The notes under the pieces: generated by a model
The model's input: only the letters and a program-made list of their open reading frames with translations
Database searches by the model: none
What the model was told of the DNA's origin: nothing
Source of the DNA: a virus
Direction: 5' to 3' (one strand)
DNA: 38,014 bases
IMG/VR virus record: IMGVR_UViG_3300008266_000177
Span: 1-38,014 of that record
Shown here: positions 37,167 to 38,014 of the stretch, in pieces
How positions within the stretch are numbered: the stretch's first letter is position 1
Layout: each line of letters begins with the position of its first letter
Made by a program: the position numbers and the translations under genes

Positions 37167-38014
37167 CACAGCACCTTGCCTTTCTTGTCGTAGTCCTGGA
37201 GTTCATCCCAGTTGGTTGAGGAGATTGCCCCCTCACTTAGAATGGGAACGTCGAACTCTACGCTCTCCATGCATTTGCGCAGCACTTCCATCTCAGGCTT
37301 CAGGATCTTTTTCGGCACGCTGACCGTGACCTGGTCATGCACGTTGAGGACGATCTTGGCATCAGGATGCTTGGCCGCGTGATAGCGAATGATCGCCTCC
37401 TTGGTGCAGTCAGCAGCCGAACCCTGAATGAGCACGTTGACCAGCTTGTAGTCAAACTCACGAATGCGGCCATCAATGAGCTTCGGCTCCTCGCAGTAGT
37501 ACTCACGGCCACCCCAGGTGCGGATGGGTTCCTTGTTCTTGGCCCGCAGCTTCATGTCGCTGTACATCTGCTTGAGCCCAGGGTAGAGCATCAGAATGGC
37601 CTTCTTCAACTCGCTGGACTCCTCAACCGTCATGCCATTGCGCTCAGCCAGCTTGCCGACGCCCATGCCGTAGATCAGGCCGAGGTTGGTGTTCTTCACT
37701 GGCTTGCGGTCGTAGAACTTGCCCATCTTCTCGAGCTCTGCCTTGGCATAGTCGTGGAAGTCGATCCAAGGGTTCTCGACGTACTTGTCCATCAGAGCTC
37801 CACCGTCGAAGTGGGCCAAGATGCGAGGTTCTTGCTGCGAGTAATCTCGGTCGATGAAGATCTCTCCTTTAAACGGCGTGATGTAGCTGCGCACCTTGGG
37901 CAGTGGCGGTAAGACTTCCTTGAAGGGAGACTTGGGCAACTTCTTCTCAGGTGCTTCGTGGTGGAAGATGGCGGCAAACTCCTTGGGGATGTTCTGGAAG
38001 TTCGGCGTGCTTGA
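37166..38014 (-). CDS. Family A DNA polymerase, C-terminal part (polymerase domain)
   Basis: This is the end of the polymerase gene that begins at 1182; bases 37901-38014 repeat bases 1-114. Numbering by the 638-aa full protein: motif A is DYSQQEPR (D413), motif B has R459, K463, L467 and Y471 in the RKPVKNTNLGLIYG helix, and motif C is VHDQ (H582, D583, Q584). The catalytic Asp pair D413/D583 and the nucleotide-binding Arg/Lys/Tyr are intact. The position of E. coli Phe762 is Leu467, and the Glu after the motif C Asp is Gln. The frame has no start here because it enters from the circular junction. Confidence 0.95.
   Translation of the reverse strand, partial: SSTPNFQNIPKEFAAIFHHEAPEKKLPKSPFKEVLPPLPKVRSYITPFKGEIFIDRDYSQQEPRILAHFDGGALMDKYVENPWIDFHDYAKAELEKMGKFYDRKPVKNTNLGLIYGMGVGKLAERNGMTVEESSELKKAILMLYPGLKQMYSDMKLRAKNKEPIRTWGGREYYCEEPKLIDGRIREFDYKLVNVLIQGSAADCTKEAIIRYHAAKHPDAKIVLNVHDQVTVSVPKKILKPEMEVLRKCMESVEFDVPILSEGAISSTNWDELQDYDKKGKVL
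37901..38014. repeat. Terminal overlap, right copy
   Basis: Identical to bases 1-114; the redundancy left by opening a circular or circularly permuted genome inside the DNA polymerase gene. Confidence 0.95.

Overview
The window is an essentially complete genome of a tailed phage (short-tailed, podovirus type). Its first 114 bases are identical to its last 114 (1-114 = 37901-38014), so it is a circular assembly of 37,900 bp opened inside the DNA polymerase gene. The virion genes follow the P22 order: terminase, P22-type portal, scaffold, P22-type coat, gp4-like and gp10-like tail factors, three ejection-type proteins, and a tailspike with a P22-type head-binding domain. The replication genes differ from those of P22: a family A DNA polymerase, a fused primase-helicase and an ATP-dependent ligase. 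I see no integrase, excisionase, CI-type repressor, phage RNA polymerase, tRNA or CRISPR, so a strictly lytic lifestyle using the host sigma70 RNA polymerase is the simplest reading. The P22-type virion and M15 endopeptidase lysin suggest a Gram-negative host. The moderately GC-rich genome would suit a proteobacterium, but the host itself cannot be read from the sequence.

The genome has two transcription arms that diverge from a 575-bp non-coding region (9642-10216) and converge on a strong bidirectional terminator hairpin (29345-29380). The rightward arm (10217-29309) holds packaging, head, tail, a cupin-SET protein, ejection proteins, tailspike and lysis. The leftward arm runs from 9641 down to 1, continues at 37900 and ends at 29420. 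Its order is HNH endonuclease, primase-helicase, a 67-aa protein with its own promoter and terminator, a MazG-like hydrolase, ThyX, a DUF3310 protein, a small membrane protein, a mini-DnaJ, ligase, DenV-type UV endonuclease, a putative ssDNA-binding protein, DNA polymerase, a Cas4/RecB-like nuclease, a DnaQ/RNase T-like exonuclease, a TraR/DksA-like zinc finger, a VRR-NUC nuclease and an SNF2-type helicase. Last comes a nucleotide cluster: SAM methyltransferase, second MazG-like hydrolase, DUF1599/Nmad1-like protein, ThyA-family enzyme and dCMP deaminase.

Four leftward promoters share a -35 of TTTACA or TTTACG with a 17-18 bp spacer and a TANAAT -10. Three of them place an RNA hairpin exactly at the predicted transcript start. 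A matching rightward promoter lies before the terminase genes and a weaker one before the cupin-SET gene.

The most interesting biology is the nucleotide cluster. The phage carries both ThyX and a ThyA-family enzyme. In the ThyA-like protein the residue that separates dUMP from dCMP (Asn177 in E. coli ThyA) is Asp, as in dCMP hydroxymethylase. Its neighbours (dCMP deaminase, NTP pyrophosphohydrolase, Nmad1-like protein, methyltransferase) parallel the T4 set that makes cytosine-modified DNA. Other points of note are the cupin-SET fusion among virion genes, a DNA polymerase with Leu at the 762 position, a tailspike with an SGNH esterase where the beta-helix should be, and a repeat-rich candidate origin or control region.
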